Shown: positions 36,601-48,459, counted from the first letter of the stretch. The stretch is DNA of 64,000 bases from Leucaena leucocephala (GCA_037074615.1 CM073558.1:3711501-3775500), one strand, 5' to 3'. The notes: a model not told the origin generated them from the letters alone. Numbers and translations are program-made.

Positions 36601-38834
36601 AATTTTTCAAATCCAACTCAAAAAAATTTCCCCAACCTTCCTCTCAAAAAAATTTCCCCAACCTTCCTCTCCAAAAACCCCCGTGAGGATACAACCTCCT
36701 TACTCACTTAAACCTATTCTAAGACTACATGTATATATATAGAGACTTTAACGTCATTTACTAATAAGTTGATTACTGATTATAACACTCATAACTAACT
36801 AATTATTTTGATTAATTCAACCATAGTGCAGATGTTTAGCGAGTTGCAAATGCTGACACCAATGGTGGGGAGTAGAGAAGTATATTTTATGAGGTACTGC
36901 AAGCAACTGAAGGAAGAAGAGTGGGCAATCGTGGACGTATCCATGGACCAAGTACAAGACACTAGTATTGAAGCTTCTCTCCTCAAATGCCGGAAACGCC
37001 CTTCTGGTTGCATTATTCAAGACACTTCCAATGGCCACTGCAAGGTAACATGGGTGGAGCACATAAAATGTGAGAAGACCAGAGTCGAGACAATGTACCG
37101 GAGCATCGTGAAGAGTGGTCTGGGTTTCGGGGCACGGCGGTGGTTGGCGACTTTACAAGTGCAATGTGAACGGGTCGTGTTCTTGATGGCGACGAATGTG
37201 CCGATGAAGGACTGTGTGGGTGTTGGGACAATGGCCGGTAGGAAGAGCTTGATGAAGTTGGCGCAGAGAATGACGAGGAGCTTCTGCAACGCCATGGGGG
37301 CTTCGAGCTTGAATACGTGGAGCAATTTTAGTGGTGAGAATGGAGAAGACATAAGAGTGAGCTCGAGAAAGAACATGAATGAGCGTGGAGAACCAGTTGG
37401 GGTGATATTATGCGCTGTTTCTTGCTCATGGCTTCCAGTCTCACCTAATGTTCTTCTTCATCTCTTGAGGGACCAAACTCCACTTACTCAGGTGCTTGCG
37501 TGCGTGTGTTATCAGTGTTTGGTCAATTATTCAACTCATCTTACATTTTCTTGTTGTTATAGTGGCACGTGAGAACTGGAGGTGAGCACGTGCAGTCTAT
37601 CGTCAACTTGTCCAAAGGGAAACATGGAGGCAACGCCGTAACCATCCAGGTTTGTGTTTCTTAACTTGTTTATATTTAATTAAATAATTGGAATAATTTG
37701 CCGAATGCCAAATCATATTATATATATACAGTAGAGTAACAGGACTCGAGATTTTCTCCAACCGGGAAAAGCTTTTCTCCTGATATTGATAATTTCTCTC
37801 TCATGCCTTTGTTGATATCTCTTGATCTATGCATGAGAACACACTCTCCCACCTTCGTTATGTCTTGGCCTCTTCTTGTCACCAATTCACATGCACTCAC
37901 AGAGGACCAAATAAAGATTGGGAAATGTACAATACCTCAAATATATCAGGATTGAAGAGAATGCTTATGCTTAGGAGAGTCACAAAAGAATATATATTAT
38001 TGAGAGGGAGAATATAGATAGTACAATGGGTTCATACATATCCTACTTAAATATTAGAGACGAAAGGGAACCAATTTTGGATTAACTTTATTTTAAATTA
38101 TGTACCTATTAAAATAATATTTTTTAAAAATAATGATAAAAAAATTAAATATAAACTGTCCAAATTAGATCTGATAATGAGTTTTGAGGGCTCGTTAAAG
38201 TAATGGCCATCCAAACTAGCTGTAGAGGAGAGTGTGTGCCTCATTCAAGCTGGGTCCACCCGCTCTTGTTGTCTCTCAATCATTTCACATTGTGTAGGAA
38301 CCCCAAACCCCAACAACTGTTGTTTTCCAAACCATTTATATATATACGTAAATACTATAACGCCTTCAAAACATGTTTCTAAATACCTACAATAAACAAT
38401 GGTTTTTTACCATATTTGTGTAGGCATTAAAATCAAAAGAAGACGACAGTAACAGTACGTGGATTCTACAAGACAGCAGCACGAGTACGTACGAATCAAC
38501 TGTGGTGTATGCTCCGGTGGACATCACTCGCATGCAGTCAGTGATCACGGGCTGCGACTCCAGTGACGTCCCGATTCTGCCGTCGGGATTCTCCGTCGTC
38601 CCTGACGGAATGGAGGCCACAAGACCCTTGATGATGGCTTCTTCATCAAAACAAGAAGAAGAAGAAGAAGAAAAGAGCACAGAAGGAGGTTCTCTGCTTA
38701 CCATGGCGTTGCAGGTCCTCGTCAGCACTTCTCCTTCTGCTAAGCTAACACAGGACTCTGTTGAATCAGTCAATTCTCTCGTGTCTTGTACTTTGAGAAA
38801 TATCAGAACAAGTTTACAGTGTGAGGATAGTTAA
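33620..38834 (+). CDS. GL2: HD-ZIP class IV homeodomain-START transcription factor, GLABRA2 type
   Basis: Nine exons: 33620-33673, 33840-34126, 34280-34397, 34605-34799, 35420-35809, 35941-36042, 36832-37491, 37563-37649 and 38424-38834. They total 2304 nt and 767 residues. Exon 1 gives SPALSLSL, which joins AGIF in exon 2 exactly as in GL2. An acidic/Gly-rich stretch follows, then the homeodomain (about residues 96-153, recognition helix QVKFWFQNRRTQIK). The leucine zipper-loop-zipper (about 154-218) includes CSNC, a CxxC pair. The START domain (about 250-490) contains EASLLKCRKRPSGCIIQDTSNGH split over shorter blocks, and the HD-START-associated domain ends near ESVNSLVSCTLRNI. In Arabidopsis GL2 promotes leaf trichomes and seed mucilage and represses root hairs. 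Unusual here: the REWDxLS motif common in the family reads LTQWHVRT around the exon 7/8 junction. The call also rests on position between golgin 5 and ROPGEF. Confidence 0.95.
36617..36668. repeat. 26-bp tandem duplication in GL2-type intron 6
   Basis: Two perfect copies of a 26-bp unit beginning CTCAAAAAAATTTCCCC. They sit about 160 bp upstream of the exon 7 acceptor. Confidence 0.93.
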
Positions 38835-39015
38835 TTTTTAGATTGTTGTCCAAGTAGGCTTTCACAACGTTTTAGGTATAGAGAGAGAGAGAGAAGAAGT
38901 GGCTTGTTTTTAAATTCTCCACCTTTTTTATGGGGTTTGATTCATTTGTTATTTTCAAGTTTGGCGTTTGCGGTAAAAAATGAATACCTGTATCTGGATT
39001 TCCATATACAGAAGT

Positions 39016-39550
39016 AGAGCTAGTAAAGCGGACTGACCCATTTTAGGGAGCGGGCTTTTACGGGGCGGGTTGTGCGGCCCGCCCCAAAACGGGCTGGCAT
39101 TTTGCCAGCCCGAGCCCGCAGCCTGCCCCTCTTTTTTTTTTTAAATTTTTAATATTTTTTAAAAATTATTTTTAAACTTTTAAAATACTAATAAAAAATT
39201 TCTAATGTTATGTTAGTATAATTAAAATATATTTAATGTTATACTCTTAAAATTCTTTACTTTTTATAAAAAATATCAAATTTTATAACTATAAATCTAA
39301 ATAAACATTAATATAATATTAATCAATTATAATATGTCAATATATATTAATAAATAGGTAATTATTTTTACTAATATTCAATAATAAAAGTATTCAAAGT
39401 AATATTTGGATAAAATAAATAATAATATTAAAAATTAAAAATTAAAAAAAAAGTGGGCTGGCGGGCTGGCCCGCTTAAAAATGGGCCAGCCCGCCCTGTT
39501 TTGAGGGAAAATGGGTTAAGCCCGCGGGCTGAGCCCATTTTCCCAACTCT
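39016..39550. mobile_element. non-autonomous hAT-like element
   Basis: A 535-bp insertion with GC-rich ends (GGCGGGTTGTGCGGCCCGCC on the left; GGGCTGGCGGGCTGGCCCGC on the right) around an AT-rich centre. The ends are inverted repeats, AGAGCTAGTAAA against AGAGTTGGGAAA. Flanking 8-mers ACAGAAGT and ATAGAAGA agree at six of eight positions, fitting an old hAT-type duplication. There is no transposase frame. It lies just past the GL2-type gene, whose stop is at 38834. Confidence 0.7.
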
Positions 39551-39855
39551 ATAGAAGAAAGAGAAAGACAAAATAGTTTTAGAATACTAAGGGATTTATA
39601 TGATGCATATATTTATATATTGTCCATGTATAGAATTATACTATCGGGTAATTATAATCAATAAAAAATCATGTAGCTAGCTTTGTACAAGTTTTCGTTT
39701 TTCAATGAAGATCGTTTCAGTTGTCAAACAACAAGCAGATATCATAAATATTAGCCAGATACCACCAAGAACATATCCTTCAATTTTTTTTAAAAAAAAA
39801 TACTAATTGATTAAAATTGTCAATTCCGGTAAGGAACGAACGAGCTGGCGATAGG

Positions 39856-39918
39856 CTTATCCAATTCCGATCCACGTGGCACAACGTAACTGAATTCCCA
39901 AATCTGCTACTGACGTGG
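39856..39918. promoter_or_regulatory. light-responsive promoter cluster of psaH (G-box, I-box, ACGT element)
   Basis: Within 140 bp upstream of the psaH ATG lie GGATAAG on the minus strand (I-box, 39856-39862), CCAAT (39861-39865), the palindromic G-box CCACGTGG (39872-39879) and TGACGTGG (39911-39918). An AT-rich TATA-like AATAATATATTC follows near 39935. I-box plus G-box is the classic light-responsive pair of nuclear photosynthesis genes, so the function is inferred from position and combination. Confidence 0.6.
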
Positions 39919-39991
39919 CATTTTTTGTCCAAGCAATAATATATTCTCACTACAGAACCCAGAGAGAAAAAACGAAGAAATAATAGCAACC

Positions 39992-41153
39992 ATGGCTTCT
40001 CTGGCAACCTTAGCTTCCGTCCAACCGGCTTCCGTCAAGGGCCTCGCTGGAAGCTCTCTTTCCGGAACTAAGCTCTCTATCAAGCCCTCTCACCAGAGTC
40101 TTAGACCCAGAAATTTCAGGTTCGAAACTACATTTTCTCTGTTTTTTTTTTCATATGAACTTACAAATAAAAAGTCAAAAAAAAAAAAAAACTTTCCTAA
40201 TTTTTTTTTATTATTTATCGGATTTTCATTAGGAGCGGAGCTGTGGTGGCCAAGTATGGTGACAAGAGTGTATACTTTGATTTAGAGGATATTGGCAACA
40301 CTACTGGGCAGTGGGATTTGTATGGATCGGATGCACCTTCTCCTTACAACCCTCTTCAGGTTTTTCGTCTCTACAATTTCTTCATGTTTTTTCAAGCCAT
40401 AGAGATATTGGTGAAAACTTGAACAGTGACAGTTCTGAACTTGGGAATACAACTTAAGAATTTGACTTAAAAAAACTCCAGAATAAATAATTATGCATAT
40501 GATTACAAAATCATGAAAATGGTAGTTTTGGGGGGGGGGGGGGAATTACGTTGATCTTTTGTTCGGATGAATTGCTGATATGAGATTATCTTGACTGGAG
40601 ACGGAAGATTACATACGTAGGACCTTGTAGGTATGTTTGAGTCTTTGGGGCCTGAGGCTTTGTTTTTTTCCCCCCCTAAATCGAGTGGCTCTGATACCAT
40701 ATTAAATTCTAATGAATTATGTATATATTAGATTTGTTTTTCAATCAAAATAGTTTAAGTCCATTTGATAGGATCTATTTTAAGGTATATACCTTCAATT
40801 CATCGTCCAATTAGTTGATGTGGTATTCTTTTATCATATTCTAATATTATGGCTTTTCATTTTCACTGGGTTGTTTGTTATGTGTTAAATTTCAATTTGA
40901 TCATCTCAACATGCATACATCTAAACGATCAAAGATTACACTGAGGTTTATATTCTTTGACATGGAATTGCAGAGCAAGTTCTTTGAGACATTTGCTGCT
41001 CCATTCACAAAGAGGGGATTGTTGCTCAAGTTCTTGATATTGGGAGGTGGCTCTACTCTCGCCTACTTCAGTGCCACTGCCACGGGCGATGTTCTTCCAA
41101 TCAAGAAGGGCCCACAACTTCCACCTAAGCCCGGTCCACGTGGCAAGATCTAA
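39992..41153 (+). CDS. psaH: photosystem I reaction centre subunit VI (PSI-H), chloroplast precursor
   Basis: Three exons: 39992-40119, 40233-40359 and 40974-41153, giving 144 residues (Arabidopsis about 145). The first 45 or so residues (MASLATLASVQPASVKGLAG onward, rich in Ser, Ala and Lys) form the chloroplast transit peptide. The mature part begins near KYGDKSVYFDLEDIGNTTG and includes GSDAPSPYNPLQSKFFETF, the membrane-associated stretch LLLKFLILGGGSTLAYFSAT and the basic tail KPGPRGKI. PSI-H sits in the thylakoid photosystem I complex near PsaL and is needed for docking of mobile LHCII during state transitions. The start is certain: ATG in a good context (ACCATGGC). The upstream I-box/G-box cluster suggests light control. 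Confidence 0.97.
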
Positions 41154-42159
41154 GCTAGTTTCTTCTGCTTTAATTTATCTGTTACCGTCATATGTATTTA
41201 TGTTCAACACTTGTATTCAAAGATGTTAATTCCCACTCTAATTACTGAATGGCATTGCTCTAATTTTAAAATGAAGCAGAGACCTCTTATTTTGGACTCC
41301 TTGATTCTGATTTTAGTGTGCAAATCTTGGGAATTATATCTCTTGAAGGAAGACTACTATCTAGATATAGTTTGTAGTACAAAATTTTTCCGTGTTTCAA
41401 AATCTCAAGGCACTAAAGTAAAAGATACTCTCGCCAGTCCTTAACATAACTTGAAAGGATAAGTTCTGTCCATGAGAAAAAATTGATTTAGATACATTTT
41501 TGTTTTGATTTACTTATGATTATGATAAGCACGTTTATATAAGTTAAATAATTTCTTTTACATACTTACCTTGTAACTGTAAAATTGTGATTGACAAGTC
41601 AAATGAAGGCTTCAAATGGTCAATTCAAACAATCACTAAGACTCTTTGGCAAACAATCAGTATTGGATATAAAACACAAAAGCTACAATATTCACAAACA
41701 TGGAACAATGCGACTTGTTTTTTAAGCTCTATGCAATGCATGGGGAACCATGTCTAGTTTTGTCAACGTTGTGTTAGACACATTGGGCCTATATAATAAC
41801 ATTAGCTGAAGAATTCTAAGATAATACAACAGGACAGAAAAGGGACCAAAAAAGAAAAGAAAAGAATAAAAAAAGAACTTTGTGAAATCATCTTATATAA
41901 CAATTGTTAGTAGCTACCAGACTACAAATCCTTCATATCTGACAATGCCTCAGGCCCAACGATTTTGCTTGTTCAAATCCTATGTACAAAAAAATGAACA
42001 ATGAATAATCAAGGCTTCGTCTCACCCCATACTTGTTCTTCCCTGTCATCTTCTCTCTCTCAGACAACTATTCATCTATGATAATCTTCCAAATATTTGA
42101 TCTCTCCCCAGAAACTACTTAGTGGGAGTCTAGTGGCACTGGATCGTTCTTTTTATTCG
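41154..42159. other. convergent spacer between psaH and ROPGEF
   Basis: It contains the psaH 3' UTR (right after 41153) and the end of the minus-strand ROPGEF transcript. No other gene seen. The two genes are transcribed toward each other. Confidence 0.6.
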
Positions 42160-42160
42160 A

Positions 42161-42193
<33 letters not shown>
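42160..42193. repeat. (TC)n(TA)n compound microsatellite at the 3' end of ROPGEF
   Basis: About 20 bp of TC followed by 12 bp of TA, ending directly before the ROPGEF stop codon (42196-42198 on the minus strand). It therefore lies in the first bases of that transcript's 3' UTR. Confidence 0.95.
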
Positions 42194-42195
42194 CT

Positions 42196-44301
42196 TTAGT
42201 GGCGAGACGTTGGACTTCTCACACCTCCCAAATTCTCAAGGTAGGATTTCTTGGTGACTACGTTGGAAAGCTTTTGATTCTTTGCATCAAGGTCCTTGAT
42301 GAATTCTTCGGAAACCTGTGAGTCCTTGATGTCTGAATCACCTTGATCAGCTTCCCATCCCATGAAATCTAATAGTGTCATTGAACCAGGTGTTTCTATC
42401 TCTTCTTTAGGAGTTCCAAACTTACCCGATTTCGCCGCAGCAACTTGTGGTGAGTTTCTGCTAACACTCCTTCTTGCTGAATGTGATTGAACTTGATTTT
42501 TCTTATCTGCATACAATACATCTTCTATTCTTGATAGTACGGTAAATGCCAAACTTTCCAGAATTCTTGAATAGCTTTCTAGAACAGCTTGCCCTACATC
42601 CTGCCAACACAATAATTATATCATTAAATTTAGCCTTCTTTTAACAAGCTTTGACACTAGCACACGTGTAAGGATCTTCTAGAGTTCTTAATTATAAAGA
42701 AGTTGTAGAATTTGGAGAGTCACTTTCTCCAATTGACTTTATTTTTAAGCTGAAATCGTGATAAAAGTTAATTAATATAATATAATTTATGTTTAAATTG
42801 ATTTTTATAAAAATAAGTCAATTTAACATAAACTTTCAGAAAGTTTAAAATGAAGAAAAGTCAAAATCTAAAAGTCATAAGCTAAACAAATTGCTTCTAA
42901 CTTTAAAGTAGGCATGCCAAACATCATTTTTCATCAAACTTTTTTATCCCAAGTAACATCTAAGGCTTCTTAACGCTATCTCAAACAAGTCCTCAATCTT
43001 TCTTTTGAACTTCACAATCAAAACTTCTAGAGAATCTATACTATAGAAAGTAGGGATGGAACTATGTTGTGCCATTTTGGGGCAGCCTCCCCGTCCTAAT
43101 GTTCTCATGCTCATTTATATGTATATTGCATCAAGCGAAACTCAATATTTAGTAAAAATTATGCATTTTGCCCGTTAAAATTCTACGCTTGTCTCTCCTA
43201 ATTGTTGAAGTTTATAACTTTCGCCCCACCCTTTTACAGTTTTTTTCCTGGTCCGTCCCTGGAAAGGAGACATGTGTAACATAAAGCAGAAAACGGCCAA
43301 CAGAACATGCTCTTACCCCATTGAATTGAATTTTGCTTATATCTAATGAAGATTGAGGGATTCCTGGGAAACGATGCTTTAAGAGAAGCAGGATAGTTTC
43401 TGCTCTCTCTTCAAAAAGTTCTCGTTTTTCTAAACTCACAGAAGAACTCCAAGATGATTTACTATCTTTCTGGATCATCTTCCTCTTCCAAATCACTATG
43501 GAAGCCTCCATTCTGTTCTTTAGACCTAGAATCTTATGTTCTGATGACAAATCAATTCCCATTAAGAATTGATCAGGATCAAAAAATTCATCTGTAATGC
43601 TCCGGTAGATCGAATCCCCAAGACTTGCTCTCCCATTCTGTAAAAAGAAAATTAGAACACATTGCAAAGAATTTAGAGAAGAGATGAATTCATGCTTGTT
43701 TGGATTAAGTTATTTTTAAGTGATTTTGCCCTGCATAGCGTAAACTTGTGAGAGGAGTTTTGACTCGTAAAGCACAAAAGTGCTTTGTTGATTCTCAAAC
43801 TGGCACAAAATCATTGATCTTACCTTTGGTAGGGATTCAATATAGCATTCAGGGATCTCCATTTCTGATAGGACTTGAGCGTTTATGGCCATTGCTGCTT
43901 TAAGTACTTGGTTCACACAATCTTTCTGATACTGAAGAAATTTTCTTGCACCATCAGATAAACCCTCTGGTGGAACTTTGACTGTTGGTAACCACCACTT
44001 ATCATCATTTTTTGACTTATTATCTCCGTCGTCAGCGTCTTTCTTTACATAATAGAACTCCTGTTGTTCTTTAAAGTTGTCAAGGCAATCCTGTTCATAA
44101 TCAAACATTAATAGTGAGTTAATTATTGAAAATTCTCAACCTGAGAGTGATGAATATGAGCATTTGTAGTTTGAGGTCTTACAAGAAGCATAGTATCTAG
44201 CTTGCGCAATGCAGGGATATTCATGTGGAGATCTATTCGTTGTCGCGTTGTCATGATCTGTTTCAACCAAAGTTTTTGGTGATATAGCCAGTGACATAGA
44301 G

Positions 44302-44334
<33 letters not shown>

Positions 44335-45075
44335 GAAGAGGGTTACCTCCATGCTTGTACCATCCTTGTTTTTTTGTTGAGAAGGAACCATTTCAACAAT
44401 GTAATCAGTAACTGATAGAAGCCAGTCAATTTCCTTTCTCCATTTTGCTTTCCTTTCAGCCGGCATCGGCTCTAGGCGTCTTTGTTCGCCGAAAATGGAA
44501 GCTGCAATCTCAGAAAAGAATATCAAATACTCTGACAATGAATCTGAATGTTCTTGCTATGTGAATAGGAGAAAGAAAATTCAATTCAAGGTACCTGCAA
44601 GGTTTGTGAATGCATTTGACAAAGCCAAAGCAGAAGAAACACCCTTTCCTCCGCCAGACATATCCTCACCTAATAGTAGTTTTGCAAATCTCTCCTTCAT
44701 CTGTTCCATCTCTGAATTAAACCCAACCATAAAATGTTCAAGTTATAGGCTTTGAAGAGGAAATAAAAAGGGAATGAATGAAGAATGATAATATATGCAT
44801 AAAGATTGAAACTTTGTGCAGTAACCTTGAAGAAGCTTTTCTCTGATTTCTTTGATTGCTTGTTCTTCTCTGAGTTTTTGTGATCTCATACGTCTATCTA
44901 ATGCACTCCCAATTTGGTTATCTCCTTGACTTCTTGATGAAACTTCATCTGTAGGAACTAAAATGCTTGCACTCTCTACACTTAGACTCTTTGCATGCCT
45001 CCCAGGCAGATCAAACATACCTTTGAAATTGAAGAGCTTGGACCTGCAAGTTTCCTGCTCTTCAGGGCGAACCAT
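42196..45075 (-). CDS. ROPGEF: ROP guanine nucleotide exchange factor, PRONE domain
   Basis: Seven exons on the minus strand: 45075-44826, 44711-44595, 44501-44347, 44257-44183, 44090-43824, 43637-43317 and 42600-42196. They total 1590 nt and 529 residues. The variable N-terminus (1-83) has Ser-rich stretches. The PRONE catalytic domain runs from EMEQMKERFAKLLLGEDMSG (about residue 84) through WRKEIDWLLSVTDYIVE, KWWLPTVKVPPEGLSD, MEIPECYIESLPKNGRASLG and DVGQAVLESYSRILESLAF to about 427. The C-terminal tail holds TLLDFMGW, a motif seen in the regulatory tail of this family. PRONE proteins load GTP onto ROP GTPases at the plasma membrane and act under receptor-like kinases in polar growth. Arabidopsis ROPGEF11, 12 and 13 are the likely group. 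ROPGEF12 (At1g79860) lies close to GL2 there, as here. Confidence 0.94.
44310..44334. repeat. (GA)n microsatellite in ROPGEF intron 3
   Basis: About 25 bp of GA repeats, ending 13 bp beyond the exon 3 donor of the minus-strand gene. Confidence 0.93.
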
Positions 45076-46946
45076 TTTCTTAAAATCTTCACCAAGGACG
45101 AATATTCAGAATTAGGAAGAAGAACAGAACATTGGGAGATAGTAGGAGAAGAAAGAAAGGTAGAAAGAAAGAAACTTAGATTTTTTTTGTGGGATTCTTT
45201 CTTGAGGAGGAAAAGAGAAAAATTCAGGGGAGAGGCTAAAGTTTGGCAATGAAAACCCAATATTTTTTAGGAAGTTGTCTGTGAAGGATTTGACAGAGAA
45301 GTATTGAGGTGAATGGTTGATGGAAATTTCCTAATTTTTGTGTTTAGGGTTTAATAGAACGTGGGGTGCATGTTGTAATAAAGAAGATATGGGCTTAAGA
45401 GCGAGAAGGAAAACAAAAAAACAGAAATTTGCATTAATTTTGTGTCTAAGGAGGAATCAGTTTTGCTTTGCATGTTGGATGGTTGAGGTTCTAATTTGAA
45501 AGTCAAAGGTTGCTAAGAACCAGGGCAGACAGGTGTATATTTCTAGCAATTTCCAACCCAACAAACAAAATAGTTTATATTTCAACACTATGTTATTATT
45601 CTAAAAACAAATTCTTTTTTTTCCGGGTACTCCTAGAAATGGACGATGCTTAGCCCCTTGTAGAAAAAATAGTTAAAAGATATTTCAATTTCTAGTCCAA
45701 AATATTCTGTTGGTTTTGCACTAAGGTAAGAGAGAATCTTGGGGACCAATATCTTGGGTTGTGGTTTTGCCACACAAACTAGATTCTGTTTACTAGATTT
45801 GATTATCCCATAGAGAATGCTATTTGTTTTGAGGAGGAGGAGGATAAAACTGCTATTTACCACTTTAGTTGGGGAAGGAAGATTCTCTTGTCTTCCTAAA
45901 AATAAGCGCGTGTTTCAATCATTTGATGTTGAATTTATTTTAGCTTAAAAAATTATCAATTTGGGGGGGGGGGGGGGAATTTCTCTTTGGTGAGCAAAAA
46001 AAAATCTAAAAATATTATTTTTTATTTTTTATTTTATTTTGGAAGTTATCAAATATAAACAATGTTCTCTTAAAAGATTTTTTAAATTTAAAATTGTTTA
46101 AAAATATTAAAAATAGAACAATATTACATTTAACTATTAAAATTGTTAATAATTAACATTAGTTTTTTTAATAATTACAGTAATTTTATTTTTTAATAAT
46201 TTTAGTACGATATTAAACCTAATTTTTTTTTTTTGAACAATATTACTTATACCTGATAATTCTATAACAAAACCAGACATTAGCCTATAAAAGAAATAAT
46301 GTTAAACTAAGAAATTCTAAATCAATGTAAAAATAACAACCCTAGGTCAACAACACATGGTTGTAGTATAGTTGTTTTATCTAGGATTGTGCAAATATTT
46401 AATTAAAGCTCTGGATAAATTAAACTAGGAAAGCAATCGTATTCAATTGACTTTAAACTATTTACGTGGAGGAATTCAAAGAATTGGCATATAATATTTA
46501 GGACAGATCATCTCAAAATGATGTTATCATCAAGAGATGCAAGAAATTAGTGTTACAACCGATTAAATATATATAAAAACTGCAAAAGATAGATGGAGGC
46601 AAGTAAGAATCAGCAATGACATAGGATTGCTCTGTTTTTATGCTCTGTATCTCTCTCTTTCCCTAACCGGCTACTGCAGAAAAAGACGATCAAACAACTG
46701 TCTCGCAAATATTTGCAATCGCAGAATGATTTCAGAGGTTGAGAGTACATATGGAAGAAAGAAACATTTAGAAAAAAAATGGGAAAAAACAACTTTTCTG
46801 ATATTGCTACAGTTTTCTTACCATCAAACTAGTCATGATAATAAGGAAGGGTCTGTTCAGTCTTCTTCGTCTCGGCCTGCTCAAGATATTGGTACAATAT
46901 AAGTTTGATTGAATTCAAATGTAAAATTAGACTTCAGTGTTCAGTG

Positions 46947-46995
<49 letters not shown>
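46947..46995. repeat. (AT)n(GT)n compound microsatellite
   Basis: About 16 bp of AT followed by about 33 bp of GT, a potential Z-DNA-forming tract in the ROPGEF-HPR2 spacer. Confidence 0.95.
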
Positions 46996-46998
<3 letters not shown>

Positions 46999-47597
46999 AA
47001 AAGGGGCAAGAAACTTGTTGGGATTAGCTAGGTAGAGAAAGCTTGTGACTAAAATCTTCTAAGAGAATGACTCTGTAGGAGAAATGTCTCGTGGTGGCAA
47101 TTTCAACATCTATGTAGTGCTTGTGACAAACTAGGGAATTAGTATAATTTTTGGACTCTCTTAATATGAGATCAAAAGTTAATAATATTCTTATTAACTT
47201 TATTAAATTCTAATATCATATTATTTTCTATTTATTTACTACTCTTATTAAATATTGATGTATATGAAAAAAAAATGCCTATTAAAACTATTAAAATATC
47301 TTATATTAATAAGGACCATAGGGAGTATAAATCCTACAATCTTTGTACCAGCATGTCACCCACCCGTAACACACAATCCTATGCTACGAGTATTTAATTT
47401 CTTCTTGCCATTCTTACATGGAGAATTTTTCATGAACTTCTCTGGCATGTTGATGTTGGTCTGGGAAGGATTGTCACGCCAGTAACCAAGAGAACAGAAA
47501 CATTCAACTGTAGTATATGTTACTACCCTACATCAGAAAAACCAGAGTCCACATAAAATCCGAATTTGATGAAATTAAACCACTCGTTATTATTATA

Positions 47598-48068
47598 GGC
47601 TTGTTTGGCAAATTGCCAAACTTAGGTAAGTTAGGTTTGGCTTAAAATTTGGATTTAAAAAAAATTTAAGTTAAACAGTTATATTTGTTTAAACGAATTT
47701 TTGGACTAAATTATGGTTTAAAATTAATATTTCAGATAAACTGGTCAGAGTAGCTTATGAAACAGTAAACTACTTATGAATTAATCAATTACTATATTAC
47801 CTATACTTTTTCTTACACTCTCTCTCCTCTCTCCTACTTTTTCTTATACCCTCTCTTCTCTCATCTCTTATCTCTCCTCATTTAATACACATATCTTTTT
47901 CATAATTTACTCATAATCAAAGTAATTCTAGAAATAACTATTCAAACACTCATTTATACTCATTTATTTAAAAAAAAATTTTATAATTTTTTTTTAAAAT
48001 CCTTTTTTTATAAATCTATTTTTTTTTTATAAATCTCGTTTTTAAAATCTTATTCAAACACACTATCC
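47598..48068 (+). mobile_element. miniature transposon, pyrimidine-tract family, copy 5 (approximate ends)
   Basis: It begins 'ggcttgtttggcaaa' and contains 'atatttcagataaactgg', 'ttatgaattaatcaattactatattacc' and the CT-rich tract 47816-47880 (CTCTCTCCTCTCTCCTAC). It ends 'aaaatcttattcaaacac'. The word order is the same as in copies 2, 3 and 6. It lies about 390 bp upstream of the HPR2 copy A ATG. Confidence 0.65.
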
Positions 48069-48459
48069 AATGAGTAGCCTGAATTTGGGTACTGTTTGAC
48101 CCAGCTCCAAATTTGTTGAAGAAAGAGTTTCTTCAACCAAACATATGAAATTTGCATTGCGTGAGAATTTATTGATTAACTTGTAGAAAGGAGAAATTGG
48201 TTTGGGGATGCACATTGAGATATAGGAAAGTGCTTCCAAGTTCCAACAATGGTGATCTAATCGATGGAGACGACTGAGAAGGCCTGCAGAGAACTTTGTC
48301 GTTCATATTGCTGATATATGAGAGAGAAGGTAATAATTGCCCCCAAAAAAAAATCAACAAATGAGTTTATTAGTCACGTTTCTCCATCAACAACTACTCC
48401 ACTCGTCAACCTTCGTCCTCTGCAACTACCATTTCGTAAACCTTAAACCTAACCGGAAA

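Larger units (their letters stand above)
45076..48359. other. divergent spacer between ROPGEF and HPR2 copy A
   Basis: The left part (45076-45260) is the probable ROPGEF 5' UTR and promoter. A 15-base G run lies at 45963-45977. A less AT-rich island at about 47330-47560 has an open minus-strand frame (47483-47346) that begins WRDNPSQTNINMPEKF and that I cannot assign. A miniature transposon fills 47598-48068. No other gene seen. Confidence 0.55.

Noticed and set aside
36817..37376. Minus-strand frames up to 119 codons
   Set aside because: They lie inside the 660-nt exon 7 of the GL2-type gene and match nothing; antisense shadow.
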